In this document: one piece after another, positions 1 to 6,851 of the stretch
Numbering within the stretch: position 1 is the first letter of the stretch
Layout of the letters: every line of letters starts with the position of its first letter
Assembly: GCA_020344865.1 (NCBI GenBank)
Contig: CP070830.1
Location: forward strand, 1,963,792 to 1,977,336
DNA length: 13,545 nt
Reading direction: 5' to 3'
Origin: Planctomycetota bacterium
Lineage (GTDB): Bacteria > Planctomycetota > Phycisphaerae > Sedimentisphaerales > Anaerobacaceae
The notes under the pieces: generated by a model
The model's database searches: none
What the model saw: the letters and a program-made list of their open reading frames with translations, nothing else
What the model was told of the DNA's origin: nothing
Position numbers and translations under genes: made by a program

Positions 1-2
1 CC

Positions 3-24
3 AAAAGGCCCGAATTGGCGGGCC
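3..24 (-). terminator. Possible intrinsic terminator at the window edge
   Basis: On the minus strand a 6-bp GC-only stem (GGCCCG paired with CGGGCC, 7-12 and 19-24) with a 6-nt loop is followed by TTTT (3-6). The T-run is short and the window ends here, so the call is weak. Its position about 110 nt after the promoter at 120-147 makes it more credible. Confidence 0.35.
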
Positions 25-119
25 CCACAAATAACACTTTCGAAGACGCCCTGTTCAGGCAATTCTATATTTCCGCTGTTTCGCCGAGGAATTTTATATC
101 ACGATCGCTCTAAAGTGAA

Positions 120-147
120 ATTATCGACTAGACGGCTTTTTTGTCAA
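120..147 (-). promoter_or_regulatory. Candidate sigma70-type promoter reading out of the left edge
   Basis: On the minus strand the -35 box is TTGACA (142-147, 6 of 6 to consensus) and the -10 box is GATAAT (120-125, 5 of 6), separated by 16 bp. Transcription would start near 113 and run toward position 1. No coding region follows within the window, so the product is either a small RNA or the leader of a gene outside the window. Confidence 0.5.
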
Positions 148-167
148 TAGTTAATAACAAAAAAGCC
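134..167. repeat. 11-bp perfect inverted repeat overlapping a -35 box
   Basis: The arm GGCTTTTTTGT (134-144) is matched exactly by ACAAAAAAGCC (157-167) across a 12-nt spacer. The left arm and spacer overlap the -35 box of the minus-strand promoter at 120-147. It could be an operator, or a hairpin in a transcript crossing the region. It lacks the clean T-run that would make it a standard terminator. Confidence 0.6.
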
Positions 168-270
168 AAAAAAATTTATTTTTTTCTAATTATGACCGCC
201 CCCGAAGCCCTAAGTAAGAGCTAACTGACCGCAAATTTAACCCTCTTACTGCCTTCACTGCTTGAGGTGC

Positions 271-301
271 AACTGGGCGACAGCCCAGTTTTTACTCTTT
301 T
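271..301 (+). terminator. Intrinsic terminator-like hairpin, plus strand
   Basis: AACTGGGC (271-278) pairs perfectly with GCCCAGTT (283-290) over a GACA tetraloop. On the plus strand it is followed by TTTACTCTTTT. The T-rich side faces away from the minus-strand gene that ends at 341, so it would stop a plus-strand transcript, and no plus-strand gene is visible upstream. Confidence 0.4.
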
Positions 302-340
302 CTGTAGAACACCCTGTCCGTCAGTACCGGCCGGCCTTCA

Positions 341-1909
341 TCATCCCATCCACGGACGTTTGCGGTTCTTTGTTTCTGCGACGACCCTTTGGGCGATTAC
401 CGCATCCTCCTTTACCTGAAAGTCGAACATCCCTAAACAAATAAAGTCCGCCCCGCTCTCAAACGCATACTTAAGCCCTTCCTCAACGCCGATGGCCCCC
501 GCCGCCAGAACCTTAAACGCTATCCACGGTACCTTCACATCCTGCATAAACGCCGCCGTCTCCTCGTGACCGTCGCACCAAAGATTATCGTGAAACTCCC
601 CGCACTTGTTCGACCACTCGTCCCACATCTCCATATATTTTCTGTTGCCTTTCGGATGGGCAGACCAGTACCGGTCATGATGGAATGTCTTAAAGTAAAA
701 GTCCGGTGCCAGCCCTTCCTTCTCACAGAACTTAATCGGCTCCAGTCGGTGCGCCCCTATCCCAACCGGTATATTATATTTTTTCATTATCTCGAACGCC
801 TTGATGATATTGTCCTGCTTCTTCTCGTAATACCAGATGTCACTCGCTCCTCCCCACAGATACGCCGCCGACGCCCCAAGCTCCAGATGCTTTACCAGTA
901 GTTCTTCATACTTGTCTATCTCCGTTGTGATAACATCGGCAATCCATACCATTTTGCCGCCCCAATCGTCCCAGTATTCTTTTAATTTGAACTGCTCGAA
1001 GTTATGGTCTTTCAAAACTATTGCGTTGATACCATGTTCCTCGCACTTCTTTAGCGTCATAAATATTCTCTCTTCTGTGTTGTAGTTCGTCGCAAGCGCG
1101 TTTACATAATCCAAGTCCCTCGCGTGCATATTCATACTAATCAGATTGCTGCCACTTATCACCCGGCCCATCGTAAGGTTCCCGATGCGCCCGACCGGCA
1201 TCTCCTTTTGCTTGACAACCACACTTGCGTCATTTAAGTCCAGCGTCTTGAGTCGAGCGTATTCCTGTTTATATATATCCGGCACCGCCACGGCCGTAGC
1301 CCCCGATATGGCGTCTAATTTCTTTCGCATTCCTTTTACAAATGGATATGCAAAGACCCCCACTACCGGCAGCCCGCCCAGACTGCTGAGTATCTCTCTG
1401 CGACTGAGCTTCTTGCCTTCCTCGTCTCCCGCCCGTCTCTTCCGGAGTAAGAACTCCTTCATTTTCCCCAATCCGAAGACCGAATCCGTCGGGAACAAAA
1501 ACAGGACGAGAAATGCCGCCATCTCAATAAGAAGCTTATTGACGATAAATGAGTACTCTCCGCCGACAGGACTCGCGCCCATAATTGCGAACGGCGGGTT
1601 CGCTAAGTAATACAAGGACAAAAGCAAGAATCCGCAAAGGCTTGCGATTCGCCCGAGGACTCCCAAAATCAGCGCCAGTCCAATCAGTATCAATCCCCAG
1701 ACATTGACTATATCAACCACCGCCAATACGGCCTTCGTCTCCGCCATCCACCGAAACACTCCCGCCAGTATCCATTCTGAGTTCATCAGATACGAATGAG
1801 CCGACCACGACCTGTCAGCTAACTTTATCATCCCCTGATAGAAAAAGTGACTGCCGCAAACCAATCGCAGTACCACCAAAATCCACGCCTGACTCTTACC
1901 AACCTTCAT
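341..1909 (-). CDS. DoxX-like membrane domain fused to Tat-type anchor and periplasmic TIM barrel
   Basis: This encodes 522 aa. The first ATG (1909) has AGAGGTG just upstream, so I prefer it to the in-frame TTG at 1927. Residues about 8-140 form a four-helix DoxX-like domain that opens with LRLVCGSHFFYQGMIKLAD, close to the DoxX pattern. A K/R-rich stretch follows, then SRREIL (169-174) and a hydrophobic run (175-191), which resembles a Tat signal acting as an internal anchor. Residues about 235-515 look like an aldolase-type TIM barrel, with VWIADV, LELGASAAYLWGG and ending in ESGADFICLGMFDF. DoxX proteins are integral membrane proteins linked to quinone or redox chemistry, but the substrate of the barrel is unknown. 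Four helices then a fifth crossing would place the barrel in the periplasm. It probably shares a transcript with the 74-aa gene 90 bp upstream. Function beyond the domain level is not assigned. Confidence 0.8.
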   Translation of the reverse strand: MKVGKSQAWILVVLRLVCGSHFFYQGMIKLADRSWSAHSYLMNSEWILAGVFRWMAETKAVLAVVDIVNVWGLILIGLALILGVLGRIASLCGFLLLSLYYLANPPFAIMGASPVGGEYSFIVNKLLIEMAAFLVLFLFPTDSVFGLGKMKEFLLRKRRAGDEEGKKLSRREILSSLGGLPVVGVFAYPFVKGMRKKLDAISGATAVAVPDIYKQEYARLKTLDLNDASVVVKQKEMPVGRIGNLTMGRVISGSNLISMNMHARDLDYVNALATNYNTEERIFMTLKKCEEHGINAIVLKDHNFEQFKLKEYWDDWGGKMVWIADVITTEIDKYEELLVKHLELGASAAYLWGGASDIWYYEKKQDNIIKAFEIMKKYNIPVGIGAHRLEPIKFCEKEGLAPDFYFKTFHHDRYWSAHPKGNRKYMEMWDEWSNKCGEFHDNLWCDGHEETAAFMQDVKVPWIAFKVLAAGAIGVEEGLKYAFESGADFICLGMFDFQVKEDAVIAQRVVAETKNRKRPWMG

Positions 1910-1999
1910 CGCACACCTCTTAACCAACGTTTACCATACTTATTGCTCAGCCACACCGCCGAGCCTCATCTCTGACAAAATACCGCCCCCTACCCTTCT

Positions 2000-2224
2000 C
2001 TATACGGCCAGTTCTTCGTCGCTTTGAATGCTCTTTTCTACTACCTGCCCGATTCTTATCGCGTCCCGGATTGCCATTTTGTAATACTCGTTCCTGTTGT
2101 CCTCGCTGACCTTGCCGGAACAAACGTACGCGGCGAATATCTCCGCCGCACTTCTAAAAACCGCCTTCTCACTCGGCTGCAGCGAAAAGTAATGCTGCCC
2201 CTGTTTTTTCTCTTCCGGACTCAT
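2000..2224 (-). CDS. Small hypothetical protein (74 aa)
   Basis: I do not recognise this 74-aa soluble protein. It starts at an ATG with a good ribosome site (GAAAGGA, 6 nt spacing). It is charged, has no signal peptide or membrane segment, and is predicted mostly helical, with a central stretch AAEIFAAYVCSGKV and a C-terminal helix rich in I, E and K. It has a single cysteine. It lies 90 bp upstream of the DoxX-TIM gene in the same direction with no terminator between them, so the two are probably co-transcribed. Start, ribosome site and context support a real gene despite its size. Confidence 0.65.
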   Translation of the reverse strand: MSPEEKKQGQHYFSLQPSEKAVFRSAAEIFAAYVCSGKVSEDNRNEYYKMAIRDAIRIGQVVEKSIQSDEELAV

Positions 2225-2495
2225 ATGCGCTCCTTTCTTGCTTAGTGTTTATTCTTCTGTCCTATTTTACATTTTTACCCCCGATTTTGCACCCCGCTTT
2301 TTAATCTTTGCTTTGCCCCGCCCCCCACACCTGCCGCGTTGTAGCTTCAGCCAAGACAGGCTCGCCCTTGCTGTTAGCTGGTGGCGGCGCGGAATTTGGA
2401 CACGCCTGCGACACTGGCCTGAAAAAAAGGTGTGGCGGCTTCATCAGCCGCCACACCTCGGAAACCAGTCGTTACTCCTCAGCTTAACATTAACA
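2225..2495. other. Intergenic region between the 74-aa gene and the DUF362 gene
   Basis: It contains the terminator of the upstream minus-strand gene (2422-2457) and must contain the promoter for the 74-aa gene. A TAAAAT -10-like box lies on the minus strand shortly before that gene, but I see no convincing -35. Nothing else is recognised. Confidence 0.5.
2422..2457 (-). terminator. Strong rho-independent terminator of the DUF362 gene
   Basis: A perfect 12-bp GC-rich stem (GGTGTGGCGGCT, 2429-2440, against 2446-2457) with a 5-nt loop is followed on the minus strand by seven T (2422-2428). It sits about 40 nt after the stop codon at 2496. It isolates that gene from the 74-aa gene downstream. 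Confidence 0.92.
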
Positions 2496-5400
2496 TCACT
2501 GCGCGCTGCCAGTAACCTCTACATCGTCAATCCGAGCAAACTCTTCCTTCGGACTCGGTGCGCTGGCATTAGAGCGGAACCTTACCTTAAAGGACGGGTT
2601 ATCATCTGCACCAGAGCTACATGTCTTGTCTCGAGAAACCCAGTCCGTACCTTGGTAGGCATCAAGCACATTCCAACTATCACCGTCCCACCATTCGACA
2701 TACAGGTACTCACCGGGATCCATTCCCTTTGTCATGCAAACATACTTGACATGAATATTTGTAAAACCTGTGGTGCTCAGCACCTTTTCCATCCAGGCAG
2801 TTACCTGCAGCTCCGCTCCATAGCTGCCGCTGTACGCCGCTTGTGTCTTAACCTCTGCGATCCCATCTGTAGTCCAGCCGCCCGTTTCAAAATCGCCACT
2901 TTCAAACCCGTCAGAGAACGGTAAGTCACCTGAACCTGTAAGCATAGTCGTCGCCGACTCCGATGTCGACCAGCCGGTCTCGTTCTGATTCGGTGATTTG
3001 TCTCGGGCCTTGAGCTGGTAAGTATATTGTGTATTTGGATCGAGCCCCGTATCCTTATATGTCGTGTTATCCTGCCAGCCGCTGTCAGAGCCGCCGGGAT
3101 TACCGCTCACCTCGTCAAAGTAGTACTCCACACCGCTTAGGTCAGTGGCCGTCGTCGCTTCCATAGATATCGACGTTGCGCCCGTCGCGTGCGGCAAAAC
3201 GGCCCAGGTCATCGGGTCCGGCTCGGGAGCGTTAAAATCTTCAGGCAGGGTTGTAGCAGATTCGGCCGTTGACCAGCCGGTTTCATTCTGATTGGGCGAT
3301 TTGTCACGGGCCTTAACCTGATAGGTGTACTGAGTCTCAGCACTAAGTCCCGTATCTGTATATACGGGGCTATCTTGCCAATCGCTGTCCGAGCCACCGG
3401 GATTACCGCTCGTCTCGTCGAAATAGTATTCCACGCCGCTCTCATCGCTCGCCGTCGTCGCCACCATCGTAATCGCAGTGCCGCTGGTCGCATAGGGCAA
3501 AGTCGACCACGTCATTGGGTCGGGACTTGGAGCAGTGACATCAGGACCGGTACCATAATCACTCGTTATGTACATATCATCAATGTAAACCGTATCCAGC
3601 ACCAAATTGCCCTTTGTCTGGTCGGTATCTTTAACCCGGATGTAGACTGTCCCGCTTACATCATTTGGCAGTTCATAGCTCTGAACCATGTCATCGTCGC
3701 TGGTCTTGCTAACCGTTACCATATCTGTATAGGTATCGTCGTCGGTTGAGTAAGCAAAAACAAAATCATCGCCTTCACTATTAACGCTGTGATAGGCCTC
3801 CACGTTGAAGATTACCGTAACCCCGCCGGTCACATCAACCGTCCACTTGTGCTCCAGGAGACTGTACCGCGTGCCAGAGCCGCCGGACGACTCTACTTCC
3901 TGAATTGACTCGTAGCTGTCATTGCTGGTCTGAGTATCGACATAAGTGCCGTTTATCGTTCCTGCAACATCTATATCAGCGCCAGCCACTTCGTCGATAT
4001 AACCCAAATTGTGCACTACTGCAACCAGTTCAATACCGTTGCCGGTCCCCAGATTACGTGAGTACTGCTTGTCAATTGCGTTGTTCCAGTGCTCGTGCAC
4101 TCCCAAGCTGTCCAGCCCGTTCCCGTCCCCATCGGGGTCGTAAGTAAGGCCTGAACATGGGTCATTGGCCAGAGCGGCCTCGTGAAGATAATCCTCTGTC
4201 CCGCTCATATGAGGATAATATTCGGCATCGCAGGGGTCACAGGGGTCCCATTCTTCATACATAAAATCGAACGCGACCGAATCGATCGCCACAGCGTCCT
4301 GTGATGCAAACAAACTCGAAGGCCAGTCCCCGTTGAACGGCGACATGTACCACTCCACCGTATCACCGCCTTCATGCGGCGCGCCGTAAAGCGCATCGAT
4401 AAGCCACAGTATCGCCTTACCATCCATATCGGGATGGCCCATCAGATCCACGAGAGGGCGATATTTCCCCATCCCGGGTTCCGGGTCCGGCAAAAAGGTA
4501 TGCAGGTCGAGATAATCGTCGTCCCAGTCATGCCACCAGTCCATCGGGGTCCGGATAAACGAGCCAAAGTGGTTCTTCGCACACACCGTAATACCGGCAG
4601 CATCATGAGCCTTCATGACCGCGAAATTGATGAAATACTCTGATTCGGCGTAAAAAGTCGGTATCCCTTCGCTGTACAGACCGGAGCCATCGCTCCAGTA
4701 TATAAAGTCGGTTGTCGACCTTACCGCCAGCGTCCTGCCTGGAAGCCCTACGTAGTCTATGCACACCACACCCGGAAATTCCGCCTGGATGGGTTCATAG
4801 AAGTGGTTTGGAAAAGCTCCCAGTGTATCACCAATAAATATGTCGCACGGGTCAACCCCAACTACCTCAACCAGTTGTCTCAAAAGCACCATAAGCATCT
4901 GGGGCGCGTTATTGTAACGGTCGTAACCGCCATTCTGATTACCGTATTGGTCAACATTATCTCCGCGATGCCACGTCACGAAATTGACCTTGATGTTAAT
5001 CTTTTCGCCCCCCTGATAGCCAACATTCCCCTTGCCTGCATTCTGGTTGTAATATTTGAACAGCGCATCCCAGGAATTGGCGTCGTCTACCTCGCCGGTT
5101 AGTCGCCAAAGCGACATCGACAGCATACCTTCACATACCCCTTCATTTGTAGCGCTATTATCGAACCAGTAAACGTCATCAATACCGGGGCCGTCCCAGT
5201 TTGTGGCATTCGCGTCTCGCACCCAGACGACCCGTCCAGGCTTTATTCCCCTCGCGGTTCCTATCGGATCATTTGGATTGGGGTCATCAGCGAGGAGCAT
5301 CCTTTCAAAGCCGCCGCTCAGGGCAAAAAATGCAGCTCCGATACTAACAGCAATACAAATCACGCCAACCACCCATCGCGACCGCTCAAAGTAATGGCTA

Positions 5401-5630
5401 GCTTTACGGAATGCTGTAACGGAGGTAATCGCCCCTATCAGCCAGACCAAAAAACCCGAAGCCAGCGGGAAAGCCACCCGCTGACATGGATATGTCGCCC
5501 GTGTTGGTTTCGGAATCACCCGTATCAGAAACCAAACAAGAGCTAAAAGTCCGGTCACGGGAAAAAACCACTTTAACCAGCGATGTTTCCTTAAAAACAG
5601 CGGAATTTGTCTTCTCTTTCGTTCTTCCAT
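2496..5630 (-). CDS. Membrane-anchored DUF362-type protein with two FN3-like repeats and C-terminal jelly-roll-like domain
   Basis: This encodes 1044 aa. The ATG at 5630 is preceded by AAAGGAGG. Three membrane segments lie at about 21-37, 52-72 and 86-104. A DUF362-like region spans about 126-545, with VWVRDANATNW, DPCDIFIGD, MKAHDAAGITVCAKNHFGS and ASQDAVAIDSVAFDFM. Residues 560-690 form a beta-rich module. Two FN3-like repeats follow (about 698-795 and 800-896), each with PDPMTW, SGVEYYFDE, SGNPGGSD and QYTYQ. The end (903-1044) resembles a MAM or carbohydrate-binding jelly roll (SDGFESGDF to RIDDVEVTG). Many DUF362 proteins carry ferredoxin-type clusters. Here there is only one CxxC (464-467) and no four-cysteine motif. 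The bulk is probably outside the membrane. The catalytic role of DUF362 is unknown. It stands alone, with its own promoter region and terminator. Confidence 0.82.
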   Translation of the reverse strand: MEERKRRQIPLFLRKHRWLKWFFPVTGLLALVWFLIRVIPKPTRATYPCQRVAFPLASGFLVWLIGAITSVTAFRKASHYFERSRWVVGVICIAVSIGAAFFALSGGFERMLLADDPNPNDPIGTARGIKPGRVVWVRDANATNWDGPGIDDVYWFDNSATNEGVCEGMLSMSLWRLTGEVDDANSWDALFKYYNQNAGKGNVGYQGGEKINIKVNFVTWHRGDNVDQYGNQNGGYDRYNNAPQMLMVLLRQLVEVVGVDPCDIFIGDTLGAFPNHFYEPIQAEFPGVVCIDYVGLPGRTLAVRSTTDFIYWSDGSGLYSEGIPTFYAESEYFINFAVMKAHDAAGITVCAKNHFGSFIRTPMDWWHDWDDDYLDLHTFLPDPEPGMGKYRPLVDLMGHPDMDGKAILWLIDALYGAPHEGGDTVEWYMSPFNGDWPSSLFASQDAVAIDSVAFDFMYEEWDPCDPCDAEYYPHMSGTEDYLHEAALANDPCSGLTYDPDGDGNGLDSLGVHEHWNNAIDKQYSRNLGTGNGIELVAVVHNLGYIDEVAGADIDVAGTINGTYVDTQTSNDSYESIQEVESSGGSGTRYSLLEHKWTVDVTGGVTVIFNVEAYHSVNSEGDDFVFAYSTDDDTYTDMVTVSKTSDDDMVQSYELPNDVSGTVYIRVKDTDQTKGNLVLDTVYIDDMYITSDYGTGPDVTAPSPDPMTWSTLPYATSGTAITMVATTASDESGVEYYFDETSGNPGGSDSDWQDSPVYTDTGLSAETQYTYQVKARDKSPNQNETGWSTAESATTLPEDFNAPEPDPMTWAVLPHATGATSISMEATTATDLSGVEYYFDEVSGNPGGSDSGWQDNTTYKDTGLDPNTQYTYQLKARDKSPNQNETGWSTSESATTMLTGSGDLPFSDGFESGDFETGGWTTDGIAEVKTQAAYSGSYGAELQVTAWMEKVLSTTGFTNIHVKYVCMTKGMDPGEYLYVEWWDGDSWNVLDAYQGTDWVSRDKTCSSGADDNPSFKVRFRSNASAPSPKEEFARIDDVEVTGSAQ
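2943..3539 (-). repeat. Tandem FN3-like domain duplication inside the DUF362 gene
   Basis: Two units of 101 codons (303 bp) lie back to back. They share exact peptide stretches such as SGVEYYFDE, SGNPGGSDS and RDKSPNQNETGWST, while the DNA differs at many third positions. This is an old domain duplication rather than a recent copy. Confidence 0.85.
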
Positions 5631-5813
5631 TGCATTAAACCTCCTTTACCCATCTGACAAAAAGCAACATTTCCACACTGATACCATGCTAAAAAAACAG
5701 ACTTCTTTTGTTAGGCATAGACCCCCTTTCATAAAAACAACGTTCATAGATTTGAGCGATTTGCAGACGTTGCTGCCGTCAGCATCCTTTGTCCCCTGAC
5801 ACTCGCCCCAAAT

Positions 5814-5858
5814 CTTCCTAACTGCAAACCTCTTCCAAACCGCAAGTCACTTCCTAAC
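5814..5858. repeat. Three direct repeats CTTCC(T/A)AAC at exact 18-bp spacing
   Basis: CTTCCTAAC begins at 5814, CTTCCAAAC at 5832 and CTTCCTAAC at 5850. On the minus strand these read GTT(A/T)GGAAG. The first one met by the minus-strand polymerase overlaps the -10 box of the promoter at 5851-5879 and the other two lie in the early transcribed region, an arrangement typical of regulator binding sites. Confidence 0.6.
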
Positions 5859-5879
5859 AGGTAACTACAGCGATGTCAA
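5851..5879 (-). promoter_or_regulatory. Candidate promoter of the DUF362 gene
   Basis: On the minus strand there is a perfect -35 TTGACA (5874-5879), a 17-bp spacer and TAGGAA (5851-5856) preceded by TG in extended -10 position. The -10 is weak (3 of 6), which fits a promoter that needs an activator or carries a repressor site. It would give a leader of about 215 nt before the start at 5630. Confidence 0.4.
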
Positions 5880-6000
5880 GAAAAATTAGTCAGGATTTTT
5901 TAGGTTTTAGACGATTCAGGATACGCGCCGTTAAAAAATCTGCAATATCACAAAGTATGATTTTCCGTTTGCTAAACACCAATACGGGCTAAACCAATCC

Positions 6001-6029
6001 TTGAATTTGAGCGGGAAATGTGAATTCAA
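6001..6029. repeat. 7-bp inverted repeat TTGAATT / AATTCAA
   Basis: TTGAATT (6001-6007) and AATTCAA (6023-6029) are exact reverse complements across 15 nt. The repeat is next to the GC-rich hairpin at 6033-6058 and inside the open frame that follows the lipoprotein stop. Confidence 0.45.
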
Positions 6030-6032
6030 GCA

Positions 6033-6058
6033 GTACCCACTCCCGGCCCGGGGGGTAC
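6033..6058. repeat. GC-rich imperfect hairpin downstream of the lipoprotein gene
   Basis: GTACCC (6033-6038) pairs with GGGTAC (6053-6058), and inside it CCCG (6042-6045) pairs with CGGG (6049-6052), leaving a 3-nt bulge and a 3-nt loop. It lies about 70-95 nt after the lipoprotein stop. No T-run follows on either strand, so it is not a standard terminator but could protect the 3' end of the mRNA. Confidence 0.45.
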
Positions 6059-6126
6059 GAGACCTCGCTTCCGCCGCTTGGCAGACAATCACCGTGCCCT
6101 GCTGCGAATGATAGGCGTTTCAGCCG

Positions 6127-6810
6127 CTAAAAATCCCACAGGCGAATATCATCGAACTGGCCGGTATCGTCGAATGAACCGACCCCGACCCTGCCCCATA
6201 CAAGGCGCCTGTCGACAGCGGTCATAATCGGGTCGGGCTTATAGTCGAGGAACACCTCAATCGTTCCCTTGTTGACGTCCCGCACCAGCCGGACGGTGTG
6301 CCACTGGTCGTCCCACTTTGTCCCACTCGTTCGGGTCTTGGCAATCGAGACTCGCGGCTTGCCGTCCACGATAAAAATTGAGTTGGCGTTTTCGTCCGCC
6401 TGGTTGGCAAGGTGCACGTAATAAAAATGCGAAGGGTCCTGGTGCCCGAAAATCAGACACAGGTCGCGATGGTTGTAATCGGCCGTCGTCGAGAGCATTT
6501 TGACCTCCAGGACGAAATTTTGCACCACCACCTCCCGAATCAGATTGATGTTATAAGGCGAGCGGACCTCCGGCTCGTAGTCGCTTTTGCCAAACAGGGC
6601 CAGCACCTTGCCGCCGCGCCCGTCTTCGATGCGCCAGGCCGCAGGGTCGGTGGCCTGCCAGGCGTCGAGCTTGCCATCTTCAAAGTCGGCTGAAAATAGC
6701 GGGCGCTCTTTGCAGGCGCCGCCTGTCCCGCCGCATGTCGAACATCCGCTTGTTGCGGCAAGCAACACCACCGAAAGCATAACTGTCGTCGACAAAATTA
6801 ATGTTCTCAT
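6127..6810 (-). CDS. Lipoprotein with concanavalin A-like (3-keto-disaccharide hydrolase/DUF1080-like) domain
   Basis: This encodes 227 aa from an ATG with AAGGAGA upstream. An N-terminal signal (hydrophobic 8-19) ends in ATSGC, giving a lipidated Cys23. The -3 residue is Thr rather than Leu, so the lipobox is slightly weak. The mature protein has a beta-rich fold of the laminin-G / DUF1080 sort: FEDGKLDAW (43-51), WRIEDG (59-64), HRDLCLIFG (114-122), SHFYYVHL (127-134), WHTVRLVRD (170-178), GTIEVFLD (182-189) and GVGSFDDTGQFDDIRL (209-224). Proteins of this type bind or process sugars at the envelope, but no catalytic residue can be named here. It is the last gene of the isomerase-ispD-lipoprotein operon, 41 bp after ispD. 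The frame stays open for 45 codons after its TAG stop. Confidence 0.78.
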   Translation of the reverse strand: MRTLILSTTVMLSVVLLAATSGCSTCGGTGGACKERPLFSADFEDGKLDAWQATDPAAWRIEDGRGGKVLALFGKSDYEPEVRSPYNINLIREVVVQNFVLEVKMLSTTADYNHRDLCLIFGHQDPSHFYYVHLANQADENANSIFIVDGKPRVSIAKTRTSGTKWDDQWHTVRLVRDVNKGTIEVFLDYKPDPIMTAVDRRLVWGRVGVGSFDDTGQFDDIRLWDF

Positions 6811-6851
6811 CGTAGTCTCCTTTTTTCAGGATGAGTCTGGGTTACGAGAAT

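Larger units (their letters stand above)
1..340. other. Non-coding region left of the DoxX fusion gene
   Basis: No open frame here looks like a gene. The stretch holds a minus-strand promoter (120-147), an 11-bp inverted repeat on its -35 side (134-167), a hairpin followed by four T at the very edge (minus strand, 3-24) and a plus-strand terminator-like hairpin (271-301). It is AT-rich between about 130 and 200. The gene ending at 341 has no intrinsic terminator of its own in this stretch: the 271-290 hairpin has its T-rich side on the other strand. Confidence 0.6.
5631..6126. other. Intergenic region: DUF362 promoter, repeat array and open-frame remnant
   Basis: This 496-bp stretch has no normal gene. 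From right to left it holds an in-frame extension of the lipoprotein frame beyond its stop (5890-6126), two inverted repeats (6001-6029 and 6033-6058), a minus-strand promoter (5851-5879), three 18-bp-spaced repeats (5814-5858) and a leader of about 215 nt before the DUF362 start. Confidence 0.6.

Noticed and set aside
566..901. Plus-strand 111-aa open frame opposite the DoxX fusion
   Set aside because: It is a shadow of the real minus-strand gene, with no ribosome site or family features.
1910..1927. TTG at 1927 as the start of the DoxX fusion
   Set aside because: The ribosome site AGAGGTG lies between this TTG and the ATG at 1909, so the ATG is the better start.
5680..5720. A 9-codon mini-ORF (MPNKRSLFF) in the DUF362 leader with a G-rich site before it
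   Set aside because: The spacing to the ATG is only about 3 nt and it is too short to support without conservation.
6127..6129. Amber (TAG) recoding suggested by the open frame after the lipoprotein stop
   Set aside because: TAG, TAA and TGA all end genes in this window and the lipoprotein is complete at its TAG, so recoding is not needed.
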